Positions 6,729-13,414 of a stretch of 64,000 nt of DNA are shown here, one piece after another (within the stretch, counting starts at the first letter, position 1; every line of letters starts with the position of its first letter). The translations under genes and the position numbers were made by a program. The stretch spans positions 1 through 64,000 of the IMG/VR virus record IMGVR_UViG_3300005264_000002; one strand, 5' to 3'. The stretch comes from a virus. The notes beneath the pieces are model-generated. The model did no database searches and was not told where the DNA came from. It saw only the letters and a list, made by a program, of their open reading frames with translations.

Positions 6729-7055
6729 ATGAAAGGATCTGAGTTTGTTGAGTTTCATGCTCAAACTGTTAAGAAGATGAATGAAATCTGTAAAGCTAAA
6801 AATCAAGATTATTCTGGAGGAGGAGATTCTTCAGCGTTTAATAATTTTATGGTTGTTGAGCATAAAGGAGTTTGTTCTACTGAAGCTGGATTTTTAGTTA
6901 GAATGGAGGATAAGATGATGAGGATTAACAATCTTATCAAGAATAAGACAGCGGCCGTTAAAGATGAATCTATTGAGGATACATTAATGGACTTGGCCAA
7001 CTACTCTATTTTAATGATGGGATACTTAAAGTCTAAAAGAGAAGGTAAGCTGTGA
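6729..7055 (+). CDS. Nucleotide-modification-associated (Nmad1/DUF1599-like) protein
   Basis: 108 aa, ATG after AGGAGGAATTA. The KAKNQDYSGGGDSSAFNNF segment and the C-terminal IEDTLMDLANYSILMMGYL helix resemble the Nmad1/DUF1599 family, small helical proteins found in phages and linked by gene neighbourhood to DNA base modification. The EDTLMDLANY motif resembles the acidic helices of MazG-like pyrophosphatases, so nucleotide hydrolysis is possible. Its operon also holds the cytosine methyltransferase. Assigned from memory of the family. Confidence 0.7.
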   Translation: MKGSEFVEFHAQTVKKMNEICKAKNQDYSGGGDSSAFNNFMVVEHKGVCSTEAGFLVRMEDKMMRINNLIKNKTAAVKDESIEDTLMDLANYSILMMGYLKSKREGKL

Positions 7056-7231
7056 ATGTTAAAGTAACTAAAGGAAAACATCCTGGGACTGCTTCAATTT
7101 GGGAAGTTGACGAGAATGGAGAAACGATTAATGATTATCCCCTGATTTCTTTTGGGAAAAAGAAGTTTGAGGCAATTATGAAATCAATTACTGAACTAAA
7201 AAAGATATTTGGAGAATGTGATGAAAACTAA
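7052..7231 (+). CDS. Small hypothetical protein (59 aa)
   Basis: GTG at 7052 overlaps the upstream stop by 4 bases with GAAGGTAAGCT before it; it stops at 7229-7231, overlapping the next ATG by 11 bases. Basic N-terminus, then a WEVDENGE segment and a Lys-rich helix. Tight coupling on both sides supports it. No family recognised. Confidence 0.6.
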   Translation: MNVKVTKGKHPGTASIWEVDENGETINDYPLISFGKKKFEAIMKSITELKKIFGECDEN

Positions 7232-7439
7232 AGGAATAAAAGGATTGCATCAGATAGCTAAAAGTAGAGCTGCAGGGCTATCAATGCCAGATACAACTGC
7301 ACTAGGAGAGGATATTAAAATTGTCCTTTCACTTGATCCTTTGGCCGATAAAGTTAATGTTAGGGAGCTCTTAAAAGTTATTGAAGAGCAAAAGATAATT
7401 ACTGAAGCTGATGTAATTATGTATAAGGGATTAGAATAA
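7221..7439 (+). CDS. Small hypothetical protein (72 aa)
   Basis: ATG at 7221 is chosen over an upstream TTG because GGAG at 7211-7214 is correctly spaced. Basic N-terminus followed by alternating hydrophobic and acidic residues. Last gene of the operon begun at 3734; the first copy of the 55-bp promoter block follows it. Function unknown. Confidence 0.65.
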   Translation: MKTKGIKGLHQIAKSRAAGLSMPDTTALGEDIKIVLSLDPLADKVNVRELLKVIEEQKIITEADVIMYKGLE

Positions 7440-7467
7440 AAATAATCAAATAAAAGTGTTTTTCTTG

Positions 7468-7522
7468 TTGACATATGTTTTAAACGGATATACCTTTAAT
7501 ACATAAACTTAACAAGGGAAAC
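7468..7522 (+). promoter_or_regulatory. 55-bp promoter/leader block, copy 1
   Basis: TTGACA at 7468-7473 followed by an AT-rich spacer, a conserved TTTAATACATAA segment and an AACAAGGGAAAC leader ending 3 bases before ATG 7526. It matches 8307-8361 at about 47 of 55 positions. With a 17-nt spacer the -10 would be TACCTT, a weak hexamer, so an activator may be needed. Confidence 0.75.
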
Positions 7523-7525
7523 ACA

Positions 7526-7756
7526 ATGTCTAGTAAAACTCAAAAAATTAAAGATCTAATCAATCAAGATGGTGGAAAAGTATCTCAAGTTAATCTCTTT
7601 GGTGATGTTCTTATTATTAGAGCTTCAATGGATTCAAGAGATCAACTAGAAAGATTCCTTAAAGTTGGATTAAAAAACAATCTGTTAATCAATGGTGAGA
7701 TAGAAGAATTGAGAGGAAAGCTAGTTCTTAGCTCTCTTATCGTGGCACAGGAGTAA
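7526..7756 (+). CDS. Hypothetical protein (76 aa)
   Basis: First gene after copy 1 of the 55-bp block, which supplies the ribosome binding site AAGGGAAACACA. Small mixed alpha/beta composition, no Cys, no membrane segment. The identical leader shared with the gene at 8365 implies co-regulation. Function unknown. Confidence 0.7.
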   Translation: MSSKTQKIKDLINQDGGKVSQVNLFGDVLIIRASMDSRDQLERFLKVGLKNNLLINGEIEELRGKLVLSSLIVAQE

Positions 7757-7787
7757 ATCATGCAAAGGAAAATAGAAGGGAATGGAA

Positions 7788-8078
7788 ATGGAAACAGCAA
7801 AAGTAATTCTTCATCAATTAGGTGGTAATAAATTTATTGCAATGACAGGGGCCAAACATTTAGTAGCTACTGAAAGAGGTCTTCAATTTAGAATAGGAAG
7901 AAACACTTCAACTGCTAATAGCATTACAATTGATTTAAATAATACTGATACCTATACAGTTAAGTTTTGGAACATCAGAGGGGCAAAGATACATCTATTA
8001 GAAGAATATAATATGGTCCATGCTGATTCTCTTCAGGAACTATTTACATCTTATACAGGTTTAGCAACTCATTTCTAG
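7788..8078 (+). CDS. Conserved phage protein of unknown function (96 aa)
   Basis: ATG at 7788 is preferred over 7782 because GAAGGGA then has a normal spacing. The layout HQLGGNKFIAMTGAKHLV, then GLQFRIGRNTS..NSITIDL and TDTYTVKFW, belongs to a family seen in many phages and plasmids (LGG.(K/R)F..MTGAK.....GL.FR), always of unknown function. Predicted small alpha/beta fold. Recognition is from memory of the family pattern. Confidence 0.75.
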   Translation: METAKVILHQLGGNKFIAMTGAKHLVATERGLQFRIGRNTSTANSITIDLNNTDTYTVKFWNIRGAKIHLLEEYNMVHADSLQELFTSYTGLATHF

Positions 8079-8087
8079 GAGGAAATT

Positions 8088-8303
8088 GTGAAAGTAAAAA
8101 CAAAAGTATTAAAAGAGATTAAGAACGATGATGATTATTGTGATGTCTGGAAAGAAGTCAACAAATTAGATGGGAGAGCAGAGGCATTAATACAAGTCAG
8201 TAATATGGAAATTCATGATCCTTTAAAAGAAGCAAAGAGAGCAGATAAGAGAAGAAACAAATTAATAGATTTAATGGAAAAATATCAAAAAAAGATTAAT
8301 TAA
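8088..8303 (+). CDS. Small helical hypothetical protein (71 aa)
   Basis: GTG start after AGGAGGAAATT. Very high Lys/Glu/Asp content with heptad-like hydrophobics suggests a coiled coil or helical hairpin. It ends a few bases before copy 2 of the 55-bp promoter block. No family recognised. Confidence 0.65.
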   Translation: MKVKTKVLKEIKNDDDYCDVWKEVNKLDGRAEALIQVSNMEIHDPLKEAKRADKRRNKLIDLMEKYQKKIN

Positions 8304-8306
8304 TAG

Positions 8307-8361
8307 TTGACATACCTTTTAAAGGGATATATCTTTAATACATAAGCTTAACAAAGGAAAC
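8307..8361 (+). promoter_or_regulatory. 55-bp promoter/leader block, copy 2
   Basis: TTGACA at 8307-8312, then TATCTT 17 nt downstream as a plausible -10, TTTAATACATAA and AACAAAGGAAAC. It includes the palindrome CCTTTTAAAGG. It ends 3 bases before ATG 8365. Near-identical to 7468-7522. Confidence 0.78.
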
Positions 8362-8364
8362 GAA

Positions 8365-8505
8365 ATGATCTTAGAACTAACACCAGCACAAATCAAAGAA
8401 ACTCAAGAAAGATTTGCAATGGCTGCTAAAGCAAATGCAGAAGAATATGAAACTGAAATTGTAGTTGATTGGATAGATGATTCTGTTCAAAGAGTGAGGA
8501 AATAA
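8365..8505 (+). CDS. Very small acidic protein (46 aa)
   Basis: ATG at 8365 follows the leader of the duplicated block; the stop TAA shares its last base with the ATG of the next gene. A helical, acidic peptide rich in Ala, Glu and Gln. Dedicated promoter, ribosome binding site and coupling support it despite its size. Function unknown; small early phage proteins of this kind often bind host enzymes. Confidence 0.7.
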   Translation: MILELTPAQIKETQERFAMAAKANAEEYETEIVVDWIDDSVQRVRK

Positions 8506-8999
8506 TGAAAAAAATAATTAAAATACCAGAAACTTGTGATTGCTGTAAACTTTATGATGGAGATTTCTGTTACCTATTAAATGAAGATAAATTTGATGCT
8601 GAAGGATGCCATCTTTCAGAAATTTATTTGATTCCTAGGATCACTCCAGAAAAATCTTGTAGCCTTACAGTAGAGAAATTAACAAGTATATATGATGATC
8701 TTAAAAGTAATGTATTAGATGATAAACCTCTTGTTTCTGTAATATTAATAAATCCAGTAGATAGAGAATTCTTTATCCATAATAACGCAATAATGAGAAC
8801 AGGAGATGAGGCAATCAATCCTCTTACTAAATTTAATGGGATTACTCTCTATAATTTTAGATTGCTTGATAGAGGGAAAATCCTCCCTTTTAAAACTATG
8901 ACCGAGGCCCAAGAATTTATGTATTTTGCTTTTGGCCTAAATAAAAAAGGACATTCAATAGATGATATTATTTTGGCGTGGAATATTAGAACACAATAA
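8505..8999 (+). CDS. Hypothetical protein with N-terminal Cys cluster (164 aa)
   Basis: Start overlaps the preceding stop by one base. Residues 10-31 hold CDCC, then two Cys (FCYLL, GCHLS), which may form a zinc site. The rest is mixed alpha/beta without known motifs. Coupled to the gene at 8365. No family recognised. Confidence 0.7.
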   Translation: MKKIIKIPETCDCCKLYDGDFCYLLNEDKFDAEGCHLSEIYLIPRITPEKSCSLTVEKLTSIYDDLKSNVLDDKPLVSVILINPVDREFFIHNNAIMRTGDEAINPLTKFNGITLYNFRLLDRGKILPFKTMTEAQEFMYFAFGLNKKGHSIDDIILAWNIRTQ

Positions 9000-9017
9000 A
9001 AAGGGAGAGATAAGGTA

Positions 9018-9491
9018 ATGGGAAGAAGAATTATCGTATCAAATAATATTAAAAGTAATAATAAAAAATATAAAACTAAAAACTTACATCAGGGGGTAAA
9101 AAAGGGATTTTATCGCCACGTTAGAAGACCATGCCCCCATTGTGGGAAGATAGTCTTATTATACCCTATAATAACTGATGGCATGGTTAATACTAGGAAT
9201 GATGATGTTGCTTATGAGACTAATGGAAGTAAACATAATTGTATCCCAAAAGTAAAAATCTTTAAAAAGAAGGGGGCTTACCAAGGAATGACTAAAGAAA
9301 AAGCTCAAAACACTTTAGTAGAAATTGATAAATATAGTAGAAAATCTTTTCGTATTAAAATTGGAGAGATGAAAAATCTACCAACTGAGAAATTTATTAA
9401 AGCTTATACTTATTCCGAAGGAGAGATTCAAAAAGCAATTGAATTTTTATACTTTGAAATATTTGATTTAGAAACAAAAAGACCCCTCTAA
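9018..9491 (+). CDS. Zinc-ribbon hypothetical protein (157 aa)
   Basis: ATG after AAGGGAGAGATAAGGTA. A strongly basic N-terminus (about 35 residues) leads to RPCPHCGK, one CxxC knuckle, and a His/Cys pair follows near residue 74 (KHNC), giving a possible zinc site. C-terminal half helical. Basic charge suggests nucleic-acid binding. The stop codon is inside a hairpin. Confidence 0.7.
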   Translation: MGRRIIVSNNIKSNNKKYKTKNLHQGVKKGFYRHVRRPCPHCGKIVLLYPIITDGMVNTRNDDVAYETNGSKHNCIPKVKIFKKKGAYQGMTKEKAQNTLVEIDKYSRKSFRIKIGEMKNLPTEKFIKAYTYSEGEIQKAIEFLYFEIFDLETKRPL

Positions 9492-9499
9492 ACGAGGGG
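9483..9499 (+). terminator. GC-rich hairpin at gene end (possible terminator)
   Basis: CCCCTC (9483-9488) pairs with GAGGGG (9494-9499) around a 5-nt loop that includes the stop codon. No T run follows, so termination is uncertain. Confidence 0.45.
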
Positions 9500-9563
9500 C
9501 CAATTCAACAAACACTTTAACAAAGACTAAAAAGGAATTTTATTTAAACCCAAAGGAATCAAA

Positions 9564-9815
9564 ATGGCAAATAAAAACGCAAAAGGAAGACCAATAGTAT
9601 CAGAAGATCTTAAGAGAAAAGCTAGGTCAATAAAAATTAGAGATAGTGTTTACAGTAAGTTACATGAATTAGGTAGTGGCTCCTATGCAAAAGGGATAGA
9701 GTTTCTCGTATATAACTATACAGAGATAAAAGATCCTGAATGGGATGAAGAGGAGTCAATGGAAGATGAATCATATACAGATGAGAGCGATGGAGAGATT
9801 AGGAGAATCTCTTGA
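9564..9815 (+). CDS. Putative ribbon-helix-helix-like DNA-binding protein (83 aa)
   Basis: ATG after CCAAAGGAATCAAA. The first 50 residues (GRPIVSEDLKRKARSIKIRDSVYSKLHELG...AKGIEFLV) have a basic strand followed by two helices, like ribbon-helix-helix repressors and antitoxins; the last 30 residues are acidic. No partner toxin is evident. A regulator is the best guess. Confidence 0.6.
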   Translation: MANKNAKGRPIVSEDLKRKARSIKIRDSVYSKLHELGSGSYAKGIEFLVYNYTEIKDPEWDEEESMEDESYTDESDGEIRRIS

Positions 9816-10194
9816 TTTAAGTGAAATTAAAAGACTTACCAAAAGCATTATAGATGGTGAATGTAAAAAATATCTAATGTTAGGAAAAGATATTGGCATT
9901 TATCAGGTATTCCTTAATCAAAGGACTGAAGCTATAGCTATTTTTGATCATGCCTATAGGATAATTAAAACTATTGGAAGATCTTCCTGGATAAAGAGAA
10001 AGGGTAATAGATTTTATTATACTCATAAAAGGCAAAAAGAAGATATAGAATCTCAAAATAATAACTACAAAAGAGATAAGGTATATTATGACAGGACAAA
10101 GCATAAACAAAAAACAAGAGAGCTGCTGCGAGGAGATGAGGAGTTTTTCACAAAAAATGGCCGGCGTAATCTTTCCCGTAGGAGAAGAGGATGA
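9790..10194 (+). CDS. Basic hypothetical protein (about 134 aa, start uncertain)
   Basis: The frame is open from 9745; in-frame ATGs at 9781 and 9790 are candidates, all overlapping the 3' end of the previous gene. No good ribosome binding site marks any of them, so translation may be coupled. The C-terminal half is strongly basic and ends in an Arg-rich run. It overlaps the better-supported 10088 gene by 107 bases, so its last 35 residues may be non-native, or the two genes truly overlap. Confidence 0.5.
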   Translation: MERLGESLDLSEIKRLTKSIIDGECKKYLMLGKDIGIYQVFLNQRTEAIAIFDHAYRIIKTIGRSSWIKRKGNRFYYTHKRQKEDIESQNNNYKRDKVYYDRTKHKQKTRELLRGDEEFFTKNGRRNLSRRRRG

Positions 10195-10315
10195 GATTAA
10201 TGGATCAGTCACAATTCAACATAATATGGAATATATTTACTTTTCAGATGGATATAGAAAATTCCCCTCTTTAATGCTTAATTATTGCCCTTTTTGTGGA
10301 AGGAAACAGAGATAA
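10088..10315 (+). CDS. Small zinc-ribbon protein of a conserved phage family (75 aa)
   Basis: ATG follows AGATAAGGTATATT. The N-terminal CCEEM and the C-terminal YCPFCGRK are the paired metal ligands of a family of short phage proteins with a beta-strand core between them. Role unknown. A shorter form from an inner ATG would lose the first Cys pair, so 10088 is preferred. Confidence 0.7.
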   Translation: MTGQSINKKQESCCEEMRSFSQKMAGVIFPVGEEDEINGSVTIQHNMEYIYFSDGYRKFPSLMLNYCPFCGRKQR

Positions 10316-10323
10316 GATAATCC

Positions 10324-10334
10324 TTGTATATATC
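10324..10334 (+). promoter_or_regulatory. Late-type promoter motif
   Basis: TTGTATATATC fits the TGTAWRTAT consensus and lies 32 nt before ATG 10367. Confidence 0.6.
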
Positions 10335-10366
10335 TATAGATAATAAAAAATACATAAGGATTAATC

Positions 10367-10612
10367 ATGACAGGCAAAACAGATTCCCACTTAATGAGAT
10401 TCACTAAAACCGCAAATGATGAATGGACATCTAAGGGGATTAATCGAGGTTATACTGGAGTAATTGTTTTTGTTCCAATCATTCCTCCAGCTCCTCCTGC
10501 TGATAGATACACTTTAACAATAAATCCTGGAGCGATTGTTTCAACTCATGACAATCTTCATAAAGCAAAAAATGAATTCAGAAAATTCCTATTAGATAAG
10601 CCTATAACTTAA
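10367..10612 (+). CDS. Hypothetical protein (81 aa)
   Basis: ATG after AAGGATTAATC. Contains a hydrophobic and Pro-rich stretch (VIVFVPIIPPAPPADRY) near residues 28-43, too polar-flanked to be a confident membrane span. The late-type motif upstream suggests expression with virion genes. No family recognised. Confidence 0.65.
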   Translation: MTGKTDSHLMRFTKTANDEWTSKGINRGYTGVIVFVPIIPPAPPADRYTLTINPGAIVSTHDNLHKAKNEFRKFLLDKPIT

Positions 10613-10627
10613 ACAATTAACTTTAAA

Positions 10628-10635
10628 CGTATAAT
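10628..10635 (+). promoter_or_regulatory. CGTATAAT -10 element without a clear AAAAGATA box
   Basis: CGTATAAT at 10628-10635 lies 31 nt before ATG 10667. The expected upstream box position reads TAACTTAA, so it is a weaker member of the class. Confidence 0.55.
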
Positions 10636-10666
10636 AAGAAAAACTTAAATACTTTAAAGGATTATT

Positions 10667-10945
10667 ATGTTTGAATTTACGCCTCTTGAAATCGCTCTCT
10701 TTATCTGCTTTTCTTTCTTATTGTTTCAATATTTGTTAGGTGTATTTGTTTTCCTTAAAAAAGAGAATGCTATAAGTACAGCTATTAGGACTATGGAGAA
10801 AATGCAGGATTATAATACTGAGCTTTTCCAGAAACTTCTGAAAGAAGAGAAATTAACAATGGCCCTGGCCAATCAGGTAAAAGATTATCGTAAAACTCAT
10901 GGTAGTGGTGGAGTCGATACAATAGCAGGATTAAATAATGAATAA
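10667..10945 (+). CDS. Small membrane protein with helical tail (92 aa)
   Basis: ATG after AAAGGATTATT. Residues 8-29 are one hydrophobic segment (LEIALFICFSFLLFQYLLGVFVFL), followed by a charged helical tail of about 60 residues. It overlaps the next gene by 8 bases. A membrane-anchored early protein or lysis regulator is possible; nothing more can be said. Confidence 0.7.
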   Translation: MFEFTPLEIALFICFSFLLFQYLLGVFVFLKKENAISTAIRTMEKMQDYNTELFQKLLKEEKLTMALANQVKDYRKTHGSGGVDTIAGLNNE

Positions 10946-11564
10946 TTTTAAAGAATTTAATATTGAAATGATTAAAGATTTTGGTGGATGTAAACAAGCA
11001 ATGATTTATCTAAGAGATAAATATGGCCATGAAGTTGATGATCTATCCAAAAGAAGAGCAGATGTAATTAATCTAATGGATGAAGGGAAAGAAGATTGGG
11101 TAATTAATTTCTGTTTAAATGTTATGGATAATCCAAATAAAGTTAAATTTCTTGAATTCGTTCTACTAGATTTTTGTTTTCAATTCCCTGTTGATAGAAG
11201 TTTAGGGAAAGTTTCTAAGTTAATTGTTAATCAGATTATTCATGAGCAAGATAACTTTTCTGAATTGATCCCTTGTTTCAATTTCTATAAACATAATCTT
11301 ATGAAATCTTATGATGCAACAGAAGATCAAAATTGGAGATCTTTATTAATAAAAAAATTACGGACAATAGAAACCGTAATCGAATATATGGACAAAGATT
11401 TCATTAAAGCTTGCATTACATGTGCCAAACATGCCTGTGAATCTATTATCCTTAGAGATCATATCGAAGGTAGTGCAGAAAATATTGGTGTTATGCGTAG
11501 AAATAAGATGAAGGAATACGGATTATATGCAATGATGCTAACCGCTATATGGCCAAATGAATAA
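10938..11564 (+). CDS. Hypothetical protein (208 aa)
   Basis: Overlaps the upstream gene by 8 bases. Mostly helical, with Cys and aromatic residues scattered; a CITCAKHACES segment near residue 160 has three Cys and a His that could bind metal. No enzyme motif recognised. Coupled downstream to the gene at 11557. Confidence 0.75.
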   Translation: MNNFKEFNIEMIKDFGGCKQAMIYLRDKYGHEVDDLSKRRADVINLMDEGKEDWVINFCLNVMDNPNKVKFLEFVLLDFCFQFPVDRSLGKVSKLIVNQIIHEQDNFSELIPCFNFYKHNLMKSYDATEDQNWRSLLIKKLRTIETVIEYMDKDFIKACITCAKHACESIILRDHIEGSAENIGVMRRNKMKEYGLYAMMLTAIWPNE

Positions 11565-11832
11565 TGAAAATCTCGAACAATTAGCCGAAATCATTCCCTT
11601 TCCAGGAGTTCAAGCTTATGGGACTAAATGTTGCATTTGTGGGAAAGGGGGACAATTTGAAGCCTATAAGATCTACGAACAATCATTAGCAAAAGCTTAT
11701 TTTTATTGCAATAGCTGTAAACATTATCATCCTCAAGGATTTAATATCGATATTAAGGAGTCCCCTGAGTTGGCAGGAGTCAACGCTATACCTAAAGGAG
11801 TAATAACATGGGAACAGGAAAAACAGAGTTAG
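11557..11832 (+). CDS. Zinc-ribbon hypothetical protein (91 aa)
   Basis: Overlaps the upstream gene by 8 bases. CCICGKGG near residues 24-31 and CNSCKHYH near 51-58 form a CxxC...CxxC zinc ribbon. No other domain. Target unknown. Confidence 0.7.
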   Translation: MNNENLEQLAEIIPFPGVQAYGTKCCICGKGGQFEAYKIYEQSLAKAYFYCNSCKHYHPQGFNIDIKESPELAGVNAIPKGVITWEQEKQS

Positions 11833-12014
11833 AAAATTATGTACCGACACAGGTTAGGATTAATGGTCATTGGATATCAAATGATGATTATCTAAAAGAT
11901 CCAATAACATATAATAAAGTTCCTTTCTCTGAAGGATACTTAGAGGAATGTGGAATAGATCCTAAAACTGTAAAAGAAGAATTATTGCCAGAATCATTAA
12001 AAAAGGCCTCATAA
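11808..12014 (+). CDS. Small hypothetical protein (68 aa)
   Basis: ATG after AAAGGAGTAATAAC, overlapping the previous gene by 25 bases. Acidic, no motif. Its stop lies inside the terminator hairpin that separates this module from the convergent phosphoesterase gene. Confidence 0.65.
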   Translation: MGTGKTELENYVPTQVRINGHWISNDDYLKDPITYNKVPFSEGYLEECGIDPKTVKEELLPESLKKAS

Positions 12015-12028
12015 TCGAGGCCCTTCTT
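12005..12028. terminator. Terminator between convergent genes
   Basis: GGCCTC (12005-12010) and GAGGCC (12017-12022) form a stem followed by CTTCTT on the + side; A-rich sequence before it gives a weak U-tract for the opposite strand. It lies between the left-arm + strand genes and the minus-strand phosphoesterase. Confidence 0.65.
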
Positions 12029-12052
12029 GTAACTAAAATACATCTAAAAAGG

Positions 12053-13234
12053 TTACAGAGTTTCTTTTCTTTCGTATCGGACACCATGAATTACAGCATG
12101 ATTATAAGGGATGATTATATGTTCAGGTGAAACTCTTTTCTCTTTTGTGTCAATATGAGCAATTAAAAAAGAATTGGTCCATTTATCTCTATGAGGGATA
12201 TATTCAACATTTGTTACTGCCATACATCCAGTTTCTATCCAGGAGCATTTTCCCATAACTAAATTAGTAAAAACTTCTGTTGATGGCCTATGACAATGAC
12301 CACTTGTTCCAGACATTCCATATCCTAGATCTTTAAAGTGGCCAGCAACAAAGCAATCATAATAAACTCTATAATTTTGTTTTAGTTCATTTTTTACATC
12401 ATTTTTAGAGAAAGCAGCTAAATCTAATTTGCATATCATATTGATTTGATACTTATCAAGTCCAAAGACATCCGATAATGATAGGCCCATTACATCAGAT
12501 AATATAACTCTTAGATTAGGAGTCTTTTCAGATAATAGATTTAATATCCTCCATTCATGATTCCCTAATATAAAATCTATTTGAGAATTTGGACATAATT
12601 CCCTTAATGGAGCAAAGATATTTTTCTTAACATAATCAAATCTTTCTACAATTTTCAATTGTCTAACATCTTGAGAGTATCTTGAGCTTTCGTAGCAATC
12701 AAAAACATCACCATTTAAGACAATGACATCAGGTTGAATTCTTGCACAAGTATCAATAAATATAGATAAAACAAATTCATCACAGTCAATGTCATGAAAG
12801 TCTGAAGCAGAGATAATTGTTTTATATCTATTTTTATTCTTATTTAGTTGATCAAACTTATTATGATAAGGAAGGACTTCTGTTTTATAAAAGTTTCTAA
12901 TTTTATCTAAATGAGCTTGTTTAGCAATATCTCTTTCTAGTTGATGTTGTTTTCTTGACAGTTTTAATCCTGCTTGTCTCTTGAATTCTTCAAAAGTTCC
13001 AAAATATCTATTCCAGGTGGAATCTGAATATTTTCCGTTTGCTCTATAAAAGTTTCTTGAGATTGATTGTAGGGGATATTTTTCTTGGATTCTTCTGAGG
13101 TCATTAGTGCATTGTTCTGGAGTAGCTGAGGGGATAAACTTTTTTGTCTTTTCTGATAGTAGGGCTTTTTGTTGAGTTGTTAATTTTTGTTGTTTTTTGA
13201 CTTTCTTCTTTACCTTTTCCTTGGCCTTAGTCAT
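12053..13234 (-). CDS. Calcineurin-like metallophosphoesterase with HNH-associated-repeat-like N-terminus
   Basis: 393 aa. Residues 1-32 are Lys-rich. Residues about 45-90 (RNFYRANGKYSDSTWNRYFG, then FEEFKRQAGL) resemble the HNH-associated DNA-binding repeat found next to homing endonucleases. Residues 138-380 hold the two-metal phosphoesterase motifs: DFH (145-147), GDVFD, GNHEW, and two later His sites including GHCH. This family includes nucleases and phosphodiesterases. It is one of two minus-strand genes, inserted just before the portal gene where a terminase is often found. A late-type motif lies upstream on the same strand (13269-13279). DNA binding and cleavage are inferred. Confidence 0.85.
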   Translation of the reverse strand: MTKAKEKVKKKVKKQQKLTTQQKALLSEKTKKFIPSATPEQCTNDLRRIQEKYPLQSISRNFYRANGKYSDSTWNRYFGTFEEFKRQAGLKLSRKQHQLERDIAKQAHLDKIRNFYKTEVLPYHNKFDQLNKNKNRYKTIISASDFHDIDCDEFVLSIFIDTCARIQPDVIVLNGDVFDCYESSRYSQDVRQLKIVERFDYVKKNIFAPLRELCPNSQIDFILGNHEWRILNLLSEKTPNLRVILSDVMGLSLSDVFGLDKYQINMICKLDLAAFSKNDVKNELKQNYRVYYDCFVAGHFKDLGYGMSGTSGHCHRPSTEVFTNLVMGKCSWIETGCMAVTNVEYIPHRDKWTNSFLIAHIDTKEKRVSPEHIIIPYNHAVIHGVRYERKETL

Positions 13235-13268
13235 TTTTACATCCTTTAAAAATGTTTTGTTGTTATCT

Positions 13269-13279
13269 AATACTTACAA
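13269..13279 (-). promoter_or_regulatory. Late-type promoter motif, minus strand
   Basis: Reads TTGTAAGTATT on the minus strand, 34 nt before the phosphoesterase start codon. TTGTAAGTAT also occurs before the genes at 16165 and 36832. Confidence 0.65.
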
Positions 13280-13329
13280 TGACTTCCAAAAAGGCATGGA
13301 GATTGATTCAATTACTCAAGTAAAGGTTG

Positions 13330-13379
13330 CTGTATATATATCTTACCCATCAGTAGAATCTTCAAGAGTTGTAAATATT
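13330..13379 (+). promoter_or_regulatory. Two late-type promoter motifs before the portal gene
   Basis: CTGTATATATA at 13330-13340 and TTGTAAATATT at 13369-13379, both fitting TGTAWRTAT. They begin the virion gene cluster; ATG 13415 follows 35 nt after the second. Confidence 0.7.
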
Positions 13380-13414
13380 GAATAGATTTAAATTTCATTC
13401 AAAAGAGGATTCAA

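Noticed and set aside
13299-13385. Short open frame (29 codons) before the portal gene
   Set aside because: It holds two late-type promoter motifs, has no good ribosome binding site and no recognisable product.
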